This document shows, piece by piece, positions 34,601 through 44,795 of a stretch of 64,000 bases of DNA (its first letter is position 1; the number at the start of each line of letters is the position of its first letter). Both the position numbers and the translations under genes were made by a program. The notes beneath the pieces are model-generated. The model was given only the letters and a program-made list of their open reading frames with translations, searched no databases and was not told where the DNA came from. Source of the stretch: Gonium pectorale (taxonomy: Eukaryota > Chlorophyta > Chlorophyceae > Chlamydomonadales > Volvocaceae); NCBI GenBank assembly GCA_001584585.1, contig LSYV01000023.1:771439-835438 (forward strand), read 5' to 3'.

Positions 34601-37558
34601 CTCCTCCAACTACTTTATCAACTACATCATGTTCAGGTGGGTGGGCGGGCAGCTGGGTGCACGGGTGCCAGGGCCCCTCCTCCACACCATGCATACCGTA
34701 TACATGTACGCCACTCGGACTCAGTGGGTCCAGTGCTGGTGCTTGCGGGCCTTGTCGATCCCGGGCGCCACCTGCTCTTAGGCAGCTGGGATTGCGGCAC
34801 GTATGGGTCGGGTAAGACTGCGGCCCCGGCCGGCCGCGTGCACTCCCTCCCCCCATCTGATCGAGTTCTGTCGACTTCTGTGCGCCCTTGCACGCGCGCG
34901 CGTCTCGCATGCTCTCATACGCGTCAAGCCCAGCGCTGAGACTCTTCTCCCTGCTCCCGCACCCTCCGGCCACCACCACCCGGCCACCACCACCCGGCCA
35001 CCACCACCCGCTCCCTGTCCACTCACCCGCTCCAACCCGCTCCACCCCCAGGGCGCTGGTGTCGGTCCCCATCCGCATGCTGGCCCCCCACGTGGGCATC
35101 CGCATGTACCTGCTGAGGAGGTACCTGCGCTTTAGCCGCATCATCACGCCGCGGGACAAGGCGTGCCTCATGGCGCCAGGTGGGGACCGAGGAAGCCGGC
35201 GCGGCCAGCTGCACCGGGCGCCGCCTGCGCCCCATGTCAGTGGGGCGGGGGGGGGACGGACGACCCGCCCCTCCCCCCACCGGCCGAACTTAGGCGTCCC
35301 GCCAGTCCTCCACGCGCACCACCGCACTCGTACCACCACACCAACGATACAACGACCGCCTCCTCACTCTCGCGNNNNNNNNNNNNNNNNNNNNNNNNNN
35401 NNNNNNNNNNNNNNNNNNNNNNNNNNNNNNNNNNNNNNNNNNNNNNNNNNNNNNNNNNNNNNNNNNNNNNNNNNNNNNNNNNNNNNNNNNNNNNNNNNNN
35501 NNNNNNNNNNNNNNNNNNNNNNNNNNNNNNNNNNNNNNNNNNNNNNNNNNNNNNNNNNNNNNNNNNNNNNNNNNNNNNNNNNNNNNNNNNNNNNNNNNNN
35601 NNNNNNNNNNNNNNNNNNNNNNNNNNNNNNNNNNNNNNNNNNNNNNNNNNNNNNNNNNNNNNNNNNNNNNNNNNNNNNNNNNNNNNNNNNNNNNNNNNNN
35701 NNNNNNNNNNNNNNNNNNNNNNNNNNNNNNNNNNNNNNNNNNNNNNNNNNNNNNNNNNNNNNNNNNNNNCCGTCCCTCTCACCCGCGCCCTCCAGTGTCC
35801 CCCCGCTACGGCTTTGACGTGGGCATGATCCTGCTCATCTTCCTCATCGCCTGCGCCTTCGCCGTCGTGTCGCCCATCCTGCTGCCCCTGGCGCTGCTGT
35901 TCTTCATGCTGGTCTGGCTCTTCTGGCGCTGGGCGCTGCTGTATGTCTATGTGCGCAAGTGAGGCAGCGGGGCCCCGGGGCGGGCGGGGTGGGGGGGGGA
36001 GGGGGGAAGGGGCAGGAGCTCCTGGTTGCGTGAAAAAAAGCAGGTATGGTGGCTTGCTGGGGGTACGGTTGTGGTGTCGCGGCGATGGCCGGGTGGGCCT
36101 GCACCTCCCCCGGTGCACGTCGCGAGAAGGCAAGGAGGTTAGGAACGCCCTACCCGGATCAGGGTGGCAACGGCCTGCGCTGGCTGCGCAGTATGAAGCG
36201 GGGTACGGGGTGCATAGGCTGTTGCGTGCGATGCCGTCGAGGCTCCCCTCGTTGCCCCCACATGGTCCTTGCGTGTCGTTTCCCGGCCCCCTTTCCCCCA
36301 TGCCCCGTGCCTGGGCCCTCACGTACCACGGTACATGTGCAGGTAGCCAGCCACCAACGCAAATGGAGAGCAGCTCCACCCACTGCCCATGCTGTCGAAG
36401 CACAGCCCTGATCCCTCGCCGCCCCGGTCACCCCCCCCCCACCACACACACCGTGCTCCTCAGGTACGAGGGCGGCGGCACCATGTGGCCCTTTATCTTC
36501 ACCCGGGTCCTGGTCAGCCTCACCATCTTTCCCATCTTCACGGCCTGCGTCTTCGTCACGCTGCACGCCTACCCGCAGGTGAGGGGCCCGGAGGCCCGGT
36601 CGATGGGTGAGCACGCCTTGGCCTGGTCCTATAAAACCTGACGGCGGGTCTCCTACCATGCCCGCATGGATGCCCGCATAGCCATTGTACAACGGTGTTG
36701 TATTTGTCTTGGCCATGGGGACGGTGTGTTGGCGAACTGGCGAGCCGCGCCTGCGGAGTGTGTGTGTGTGGCACCGGGCGGCGGGGGGCGCAGGGGGGCG
36801 CAGGGCATCTTCCGGGCATGCCGGCCGCTATGAGTCCGTGCCTTATGTGAGACAACCCGCCCAACGGCATGCCACCTAAGGCCACGAATGGACTGCCTAG
36901 TTGGAGCGCCTGGTGGTCCCTGGTGGTTGATGCACTGATGTGCCCCGCGTCTCTTGCCGCATGATTCCCGTCTGACTGCGTCCCGCATGACTCGTCTTTC
37001 TATCCAGACCCAGGGTTCCTCCCGCCTCGGCGGCTCGCCCCTCGCGCACCCCTTCACGAGCCGCTTCCCGTGTCCCGTCAGGCCATTCTGCTGCTGGTGA
37101 CGACGCCGATCATCATTGTGCGCTTCAACACGTACTGCTACTACAGGCGAGTACCGGGGCCAAGCAGGGGTTGGGGCGGGGAATCGTGGAGACGTGGAGA
37201 CGGGCGGGACTCTACAGTACAGCTTAAACCTTCACACCGGCTGCTGGAGACGGGCTTTCCTGCCGGCTCACCGGGTGCTCTGGCGATTGCTTTTTAGTAA
37301 ATCCTCTGCTGGGTTGCCGGTTGGTCCTTGTTTGCATGTCCGTATTTGGGCTGCATCGATCACGCTGCTTGCAACTCCGTGCACAGGTACCAGGTGGGGA
37401 TCAACGCGATGCCGCTGGAGACTGCCATCGTGGCGCCGCACGCCTCCATTGACCCGTGGGTCTATTACCCGCCGCCGCTGCTCACCAGCCTGGCGGGCTG
37501 GAACCCCGAATGGGCCAAGGTGTGGCAGGGCTGGAACCTGCCGGTCATGTACCTGTGA
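22656..37558 (+). CDS. OSCA/CSC1/TMEM63-family (DUF221) cation channel
   Basis: Multi-pass channel of the osmosensitive/mechanosensitive OSCA family. The 26-exon model is phase-closed (5871 bp, 1956 residues): 22656-22732, 22913-23000, 23093-23154, 23448-23517, 23853-23922, 24405-24513, 24791-24894, 25163-25323, 25747-25964, 26479-26881, 27361-28472, 28832-28915, 29485-31273, 31685-31810, 32562-32693, 32920-33103, 33314-33383, 33618-33765, 33986-34102, 34311-34371, 34594-34636, 35052-35179, 35796-35958, 36464-36578, 37082-37146, 37387-37558. Order: TM0 (GIGGAVLFVFCIL), TM1 (LGVQLFLPPCFIG), TM2 after SARFW, insert 1 (about 195-795), VLVTDV strand, insert 2 (about 830-1395), RRM-like remainder (RLFPYEF, PSWFVFFKTQRAAA), then the DUF221 membrane core (APGPEEVNWPYLW; FLFAIFNVFLGG; SSNYFINYIMFRAL; SPILLPLALLFF; FTRVLVSLTIFPIF). 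Typical members are about 700-800 residues. Membrane (plasma, ciliary or vacuolar) is unknown. Confidence 0.9.
25163..31100 (+). other. Two giant low-complexity inserts in the cytosolic loop of the OSCA channel
   Basis: Exons 8-13 and most of exon 14 encode two Ala/Gly/Ser-rich inserts of roughly 600 and 570 residues that flank the conserved VLVTDV strand. They carry polyQ, polyGly/Arg-Ser runs (RRRRSGGGGS, GSRRSS, GSRRNS), an acidic patch (DDGGDDQHVNDSDD), and five RRxS motifs at about residues 312, 320, 606, 617 and 960. Third-base GC bias and phase closure support them as coding and not as retained introns. Confidence 0.75.
32418..32488. repeat. 29-bp direct repeat in OSCA intron
   Basis: Two exact 29-bp copies starting AACGTCTTCGGGAGCC (32418-32446 and 32460-32488) with a 13-bp spacer that itself holds another AACGTCTTC, in the intron after exon 14 of the model. 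Confidence 0.75.
34967..35008. repeat. 14-bp tandem repeat, three copies
   Basis: CGGCCACCACCACC repeated exactly three times just upstream of an intron acceptor of the OSCA gene; pyrimidine-rich on the coding strand, so it may serve as part of the polypyrimidine tract. Confidence 0.75.
35375..35769. other. Assembly gap (395 N)
   Basis: Lies wholly in an OSCA intron (35180-35795). The flanking exons join in phase (phase 1 to the two-base start TG), so no exon needs to be postulated inside the gap. Confidence 0.95.
37147..37386 (+). other. GC-AG intron in the OSCA gene
   Basis: The last intron starts with AG|GCGAGT and ends CAG. The exon phase requires this donor: splicing at the nearby GTACCG six bases downstream would break the frame, while AG|GC joins to give ...YCYYRYQVGIN, as the family expects. 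Confidence 0.75.
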
Positions 37559-38331
37559 GGGCAAGATGCGAATCGGTTTGGGTCGGAAAGGCGGGTGAAG
37601 TGGCTCCTCAGGGAGACGGGACTGCGAGGGCATGTTGGCGAAAGGGACGGACGTGCGCGGGACGGTGGCCAGCCTCCCTAGTGCAGCAGCGGAGCGTGTC
37701 GCATACTGGGGCATGGCGGTACGAGCGCTGTACGAGCTGGTGCTCTGCGTGAATACCGTACTAACTAATGATTTACATACCGCCTTCGGTTGTTGAGCAT
37801 CTCTTTAGCTTGGCTTCGGCTTGTGAATCTGTTACTTGCATATATTGTCCGGTATGCCTCATATTCTTCCCTTTGCTTACTTGATTCTTCTCTGTAGCGT
37901 TGTGACTAGTACATAGGAGAGGATGACAGAAGGACTGGGATGGCGTTGAAGGCGTGAATGGGGGACGAGTCACTGATGGCAGGCAACGCAAATGAAGGGT
38001 CCTTGCATGCCCGTGCACTGCGTGATTGGTTACTGAACTCTCTTTCGCGATCGAAGCTATCCGCTATTATTGGCTGGCGCGGGGGGGGGGGAGGTGAGCG
38101 CGGGTGGATAATGTCGGTGTACCCGTGTATCGGTGACACAAAACACACACAGCGATTACCCACGCCGTACAGCGATCCGCGTGTGCCTTACGTCTCCCTT
38201 TGTGTTACTGGAATGCGCGATTCATCGGCTAATCAAATGTGACTCTAGCCCTTGAGCTAGTGTTCCCTTTGGCTGGCGCAAACGTTATTAATTCGTTCCT
38301 TACTATCGCAACTTGCTTTGAACTTCTGTAA
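37559..38331. other. Short spacer between OSCA and CCS1
   Basis: 773 bp, AT-richer than the genes. It holds the OSCA 3' untranslated region and the CCS1 promoter. The only TGTAA (38327-38331) directly precedes the CCS1 ATG. No other gene is seen. Confidence 0.6.
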
Positions 38332-41300
38332 ATGGAATTATTAAGGCTACACAACAGCAATGCGCTGCCTCGCCTTGCAGCGCGTCATGTGCCGGCGGGG
38401 CCACTTGCGCGGCCAATTGTGCGATGCCTCGCCAAAGGTTGGTTCTCAGGGATGACCACTGCTCCACTGGTGCCATTCCGCTCGGGGTATGGACATGGTG
38501 CGACGGTAGCTTGCAGCTCATGGACGCTCGCACTCGGCTGGCAGGGGCGAAATCGGGCGATAAGAAGAAGCCAACAGTAACGGACAAGCTGAAGCTCGGA
38601 AATGCAGCGCCCAACGTGGAGGTGTTTCAGGCGCCCAAACCTGGCCGTGACAACGACGAGCCGTCAACGTCGGGGTCAGGGAACGCGAGCAGCCCTGGCC
38701 TCGCAGCCGTGCTGAGCCGTCAGCTGGAGACCACGCCGGTGCAGATAGCTTGGCGTCGGCTGCTGAAGGAGCTGTCGTCGTTGCCGCGTGCCATCGCCAT
38801 CATGGGGCTCATAGCCGTGCTGTCGGGGCTAGGCACCTTCATCCCCCAGAACAAGGTGTGCGCTACGGTGCACGCAGCGCCCGTATGGCCTCCGCCTGTA
38901 TGCTGCTCATGGAGGCGCGCGCGTTAACGCTGGGGTAGACGTGTGCGGCGTTGTGGCATGGACTGGGCGGCGAAGGCGAGAGTAGGACAGGGACATAGCC
39001 AGGTGGCTTGCGCCCCCCTCCCGCGGGACGTATCTGATAGCCACAAGCTGCATAAGAAGACGCTGTTATCATCAGGCGCTGCGAAGGATCCGGCCTGACT
39101 ATGCCGAGCCACCAGCCAGACATGGAGCGCCCGACTCGCAACTCCCGCGACTCCGCGACCGCCCGTCTTGCCGCACACACGCAGCCGTTGGAGTTCTACC
39201 TGACCAACTACCCCGACGGCGCGGAGAAGGTGCTGGGCTTCCTCACCTACGACCTCATCCTAGCCCTTCAGCTGGACCACATCTACACCGCCGGCTACTT
39301 CTACGCCGCCCTGGGGCTGCTGGCGGCCTCGCTGACCGCGTGCACCTACACCCGCCAGTGGCCGGCCGTCAAGGTGGGGCGGCGGCGCGGGCGTCAGTAG
39401 GGCGGGTCGGCGGGGCGGGGTCCGGGTGGCCCTACTGCTGTCTCTGTGGCTCCCGCGCGGCACGGACGCAGGGATGTGGGTTTTGTGGTAGTGCGGGTCG
39501 GTCTTTGGGTAGGAGGAGCGCGTACCGTGGTGGTGACCCGCGGGCAAGGTGGGGGGCTGGCGGGCTTCTGGCAGTTCGTCACACGCCGGAGGTGTCCACG
39601 TGGCCACGTACGGCACGCCGCCTGCCCTGTCACTCTGACATCGTGTCCCCAGCGGCTTGGCCCCTCCTACCATACCGGTACACGCCCCAACCCACGCGCC
39701 CGCGCCCGCGTCAGCAATTAGCCCGCCCGCCCGCCTGTCCCCGCCGCTTGTGCGTCCCCCGGTCTCCGCCCCCCCCCAGGTGGCCCAGCGGTGGCGCTTC
39801 TTCCAGAAGCCCTCCTCGCTGCTCAAGCAGGGGCGCACTGAGGTGCTGCCCAACGCGCGCATCCAGGACCTGGGGGCGCTGCTAATGCAGAGGGGTTACC
39901 AGGTGGGGTCCATGCTCTGGGGATGCCTTACGGATTGCGGGCCGCAGGGGGGAGTTGGGGCGCGACGAGTTTCTGTGACGGGCCAGGAGGCGGTGCAAGA
40001 GGTCCAGCGGGCAATGGATGCGCGCAGCCTGGCTATCTTTCGTCGGAGTGACTCGTTTGACAGGACGAAAACGCTGACAAGTGGATTATTTATTCTGCGG
40101 GGGACGCCCTTCCGGTGGGCATTTTCATATGGGGTCTATATTTATGTTTGGGCCCGCACTGAAAATGGGGTTCTCAAGATAGCCGGCGTGCAGGCGAGGC
40201 ATTCCTCAGATAAGGTGAACGCGAACAAACACAATTGGGATCACAGTCGGAAAGGCGCTGACCTGGCGGCTGACCTCCGCCCGTCTCCGCCGTGCCTGCC
40301 TTCCTCACCGGCCTTTCCTCAGGTGTTCCTCAAGGACGGCTCGCTGTACGGCTTCAAGGGCTTGGCGGGCAAGCTGGGCCCCATCGGAGTGCACGCCGCG
40401 CTGCTGCTGTGCCTGTTCGGGACGGCGTGGAGCGGCTTTGGGACGCTAAAGGGAACTGTGATGTGCCCCGAGGTGTGGGGGCCGCTGGGGGCCGGGCTGC
40501 GCGCGTGCGCGTGCTGGTTTCGGTAGAGTGTGTGCTCAGTGGGGTGTGCGGTGTGAGGAGTCTGTAGTCGCATTGTTCGGCCGTCGCCTGGAGGCCAGCC
40601 AAACACTGCCGCGTTGCCCCTGTGCGGGGTGCAGCAGTGCGACCTGGCCTGCGCCTGGTCCAGGACGCGAGGCTGCGCCGCGGCGCCTAAAGTGTTATAC
40701 GAAGGGAAGAGGTCGCTGGACACTACTGCTCTGTTCCCCAGCTCCCAACTATGCCCGCCCTCCCACCACATCTTCCCTCCGCTGCCCCCTCTGCAGGGCC
40801 AAGACTTCCAGATCGCGAGCTTCCTGTTGCCCGCCTCCCCGCTCGCCTCCATGCCCGACTCCGCCGCCAACGTGGTGCACGTGAACCGTTTCACCATCGA
40901 CTACCGCCCGGACGGCTCGGTGGCGCAGTTCTACTCGGATCTTGCCCTCACCGACCCACGGGACGGCCGGGAGCTGCTGCGCAAAACCATCAGCGTCAAC
41001 GACCCGTTCCGGTATAACGTGAGGCAGGGGGCCTTGGGAGCTTGACGAAAGCAGCGGGATGCGTCGGAATGCGGCTCCAGCAGGATCTCGGGATGCGGGC
41101 CGAATGGCGCTGTGTAACTGCCCGATGGACTCCAGGCCAATGACCTCGCAGCGGTAGCCCATTCCAAACAAATCGTATTACCGTGTCGTGTCCTCAATCA
41201 GCAGTTCCCGTTCAAACTCAACATCAACTACCACTTCCAAGTACCCAAATGGCATCGCCATCTGTCTCTTGTGTCCTACTTCACACGCCTACAACCCCGT

Positions 41301-42559
41301 GCCTGCGGTCCCGTCGGCCCCGCCCATGCCCCGTACCCCAGGGTGTAACAATGTACCAGACCGACTGGTCCCTCTCCGCACTCACGCTACGGGTGCTGGG
41401 AAACGAAGCGCCGCTGGCGCGCGCCGCCGAGGCCTCCCAGGCCGCAGCGGCCGCCGACCGCGCCGCCGAGGCCGCTCTGTCGCCCGCGTCGGCCGCGGTG
41501 CCGGAGGCGGGCGCGAGCGCGGAGCGGACCGCGTTCAACCTGCCCATGGCCTCGCTGGAGGGGCGGCCCGGAGTGGCCGGCCGGCTGTGGGCCACGTTCC
41601 TGCCCCTGGGGGAACCCGGGCAAGACGGCTCCGCCCCCCGTGGCATCTCCAGTGAGTGTCGTCGTACGATCGTGTACGGCACTGTTCAGCTGCGCTGCCT
41701 TGCGCACTGGCGCGGGTCAGGCGGTGCTAGCATTGCCTCAGCCCCCCGATCACTCGCCCCGCCCGCCCCCCCCGCCCCGCTGGCGCCCCCCCCCCTCCCG
41801 TCTCTTCCTGCCCGCGGCAGTTCTGGCTCGCGACCCGCAGTCGGTGGTGTTTTACGACGCGTCCGGCCAGTTTGTTGGCGTACGGCGGCCAGGCAGCGGC
41901 AAGGCCATCACCGTGGAGGGCCTCCAGCTGGTGGTCGAGGATGTGGTGGGGGCCACGGGGCTCGAGATGAAGAGCGACCCGGGGGTGCCGACCGTGTACG
42001 CGGGTGGGTGGCCAGGGGTGGCAGCAGTGGCGGGGATGGGAGCGGGGATGGTTGCGGGCGGGAGGGACAGGGCAATCATACGGGGCAAGACGTGGGCTAG
42101 AAGATCGAAACATGTGAGAGGCTAGGTTAGGTGGCCAGAGAAGCGCCTGGGCCAGGGAGGGGCGGGGAACGATGATGAGCAAGGTTGAGTGGGGAAGCGG
42201 CTGCTGGCTTGCTATGCAGCCCGCGGTGAGCGAGCCCGCCTGGGAAAGAGCGGGTTCTCTGACGGAGCTGTCGCTGGTCCCTTTCAACGCTTGCAATGTG
42301 TGTCCCACCTCCCCGTGCTCCCCCGGCCGCAGGCTTTGGTCTGCTGATGGTGACCACCCTGATCAGCTACCTCAGCCACAGCCAGGTGTGGGCGCTGCAG
42401 CAGGGAAGCAACCTCTTCGTCAGCGGCCGCACCAACCGGGCAAAGCTGTCGTTCGACAGGGAGCTGGACGAGCTGCTCAATGCGGTGCCGGAGCTGCCCA
42501 CGCAGCCAGTGGCGGCGGCACCGGCCCCGCCCGCGCCCCAGCAGCAGCAACAGGAGTAG
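38332..42559 (+). CDS. CCS1: Ccs1, plastid c-type cytochrome synthesis protein (ResB family)
   Basis: Thylakoid-membrane subunit of the System II haem-delivery/ligation complex that works with CcsA to make cytochromes f and c6. Nine phase-closed exons, 606 residues: 38332-38437, 38545-38855, 39185-39373, 39780-39902, 40323-40472, 40797-41018, 41342-41651, 41821-42003, 42333-42559. It begins with a basic, Ala/Leu/Arg-rich plastid transit peptide, then TM1 (IAIMGLIAVLSGLGTFIPQNK), FYLTNYPDGAEKVLGFLTYD, TM2 (YFYAALGLLAASL), KVAQRWRFFQKP, TM3 with a conserved His (GPIGVHAALLL, H267), a large lumenal domain (VHVNRFTIDYRPDGSVAQFYSDL, TISVNDPF, GVTMYQTDW) and a last TM (FGLLMVTTLISYLSHSQVWA). The lumenal domain has an Ala-rich insert of about 50 residues. 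The length is close to that of known algal Ccs1. The exon 1 to exon 2 join is chosen because phase and transit-peptide content both fit. Confidence 0.94.
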
Positions 42560-42977
42560 GGGCTGCCAGCTGGCCGGTGGCGAGCCCACAAGCATTACGC
42601 ATGAGCATGGTGTTTGCTTCGTGGCGGTAGCTAGGAGGCGATGCGAGTGGTGTGCATGACATGTCTATTGCGATCGGAGTTTTGGCAAGGGCTGACGATT
42701 GGTGCTTGGCGGTCGGCTTGGGCACAGTCTGCACGCCGTGCGCTGTGGGGTGCAGCTGCAAGTGCTCGGGCTGGACGGCCGCCCCGCGGGCGGGCCAGTG
42801 CAAAGGATGCGGCTGTGCGGAGTGGTGCTTGCCCAACTGTGAGTTGGGCTGTGCGATTTCGCTCGGTGGCGCCCAAGCGGACCGCAGGATGACATACTGG
42901 AAACACGGAGGTCCCTGGGCCGTCAAGGACATGGTGCTCGTGCATCCTTTTCAGGGGCACGCGAATTCCGATAGCAG

Positions 42978-42982
42978 TTACA
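42978..42982 (-). terminator. Candidate poly(A) signal TGTAA for callose synthase
   Basis: TTACA on the plus strand. The only minus-strand TGTAA between here and the callose synthase stop, giving a 1.8-kb 3' untranslated region, so tentative. Confidence 0.35.
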
Positions 42983-42994
42983 CATGAAGAGTCG

Positions 42995-42999
42995 TGTAA
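42995..42999 (+). terminator. Candidate poly(A) signal TGTAA for CCS1
   Basis: TGTAA 436 bp after the CCS1 stop, a normal distance for volvocine genes, and the first such signal downstream. Confidence 0.5.
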
Positions 43000-44795
43000 T
43001 AAGCGCCTCCGCGTCAACCCTGCACTGCGTTGGAATGCGTCGTCCATCCGTCCGTGCGAGCCGGCGGCTCACTGCTTCCGCAGCAGCGGCCGCCGGAGTA
43101 AAGCTGCGTCCGCAAAACAAGCGTTTCGTGATACAGTCATGCAGAAACCCCTTCCCACGCACGCTGCAGGTCTGCGCCCGCCCAACGCGCCAATCCTATG
43201 CGAGCGAGGTCGCCCGCCACGTCGGGGCCATGATTCGCACCAGCCACACCCGAGGGCCTGCAGAGCCGGTGGGCATATGCAGATGCAAGGGTCTCACACG
43301 GGCAACCTCCTCGGGTGTGGCTGGCGCTATGTACGACAAAAGTGCACGACACGCTGTGCTCATTAGCACATCCATCCGCCGGCGGGACCCCCAAGGCTAA
43401 AGAAACATATGCCCCAACACAAGCACAAACCCAACATACCGGAAACGCATATGCAGCATTTGCGGCGAGTGACGGATGAACGATGGTGGGATGAGAGTAT
43501 ATGTACGAATTCTCCCACGCTCGCGCCCCGCCCGCAACCCAACGGGCGCCCCTGCCGCCTACGACCGTAATGAGCCCCGACATGGGCCCAATCACAAGTT
43601 GACTTATCGCCCAAGGACCGCGTACAGCCGCAGCCAGCCACCGGCCGCCCCTCTCGTACGTCACGTTTATTGTTCGTACAACCGCCGCCGTACCGTTATG
43701 CAGTATGCTGCCAATGAATAGTCTTAGCCGAAGCCCTATGCGCTATGTTGCTGCGACGCCACCGCGAGCAGGGATGGGGAAAGGGTTCCGCGCCTAGCCC
43801 TGCTCGTGCACTGCGCTGCTGCCGCCGAGCTGGCTCAAGCGCCCGCGCGATACCCGCTGGGCTCGCGCCTTGCCAGACCCAGCTGCGCATTAAGCCTGCT
43901 ACTGCGATAGGTTTCGCCCGTCCCCCCGTCGCAACCCATTCATACGAATCGCCCCTCCCCTCCCCTCCCTGCGCCAACTGTCCCTGGAACACCCCGGATG
44001 CCAGGAGAACCTTCATGCTCGGAGCCTGCACGTTCTCCTGCCATTCAATGCCCGCAACCCCCCTTCACCCCCCCATATATCACCCGAAGCATAATAAACA
44101 AACATGCCCTTACTCAGGGGTGGGTGTTCATAAAAACAGAAGCAGTAGTACAAGGACTGGGCCCCCTGCCCCGCACCCATCAGTCCACAGCTCTCGCTTG
44201 GGTACGGCGGCTATGCAGTTCCCCGCACTGCGCTGCTGCAACGGGCCTCCGAGGGATCCTCCGCTGCGGGCCCAGCGCTGCGGCCTGCAGCACGCTCCGT
44301 GGCGCACAAACCGGCCGTCGCGCGAGCCGAGGCCCGAGGCGCTGGAAGCGTTCCTACCAGGCGCCCCTGACTTGCACGCCTCGCCCGGTCTCGCCTCTCG
44401 CCTATTCCCCTCCTCGAGTCTGCGCCCTCGCGGCCTGTTCGGCCTCTGCTCGCCCCCAGGGGCGGCCGCCAGCCCGACCCGCCCCCTGGGGCTCCTCCAC
44501 TCGCTTCGCTCCAGCTTCCACTTGGCCGCCGGGCCGCCGGCGCCGATTGTCGGCGCAGGGGTGGCAGGGCCCTCGCCACGGCCACATCTCTCTTGCATCT
44601 CACAACGCACGTGGAACACCCGCCGACGGGCGAGCACCACTAAGCCGCAGCCGCCAGGAGCCACCGCCGCCATCACCGAGAGGTCGGAAGCCCAGCCCAG
44701 CCGCCACACAGGACAGCCGAGGGCCACCTCTGCCTTCGCCGCCAGGGCGGTGCCGCGCGGCGCACGGTAGCCACACGCGGGCTCGTGCCGCAAGG

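Larger units (their letters stand above)
42560..44795. other. Convergent intergenic region (CCS1 and callose synthase 3' ends)
   Basis: Contains both 3' untranslated regions. Long open frames here (for example plus 43745-44770) are antisense to the callose synthase tail or its 3' region and have no motif. Confidence 0.6.

Noticed and set aside
43745..44770. 341-codon plus-strand open frame
   Set aside because: No ATG-supported gene structure or motif; it lies over the 3' region and extreme C-terminus side of the callose synthase on the opposite strand.
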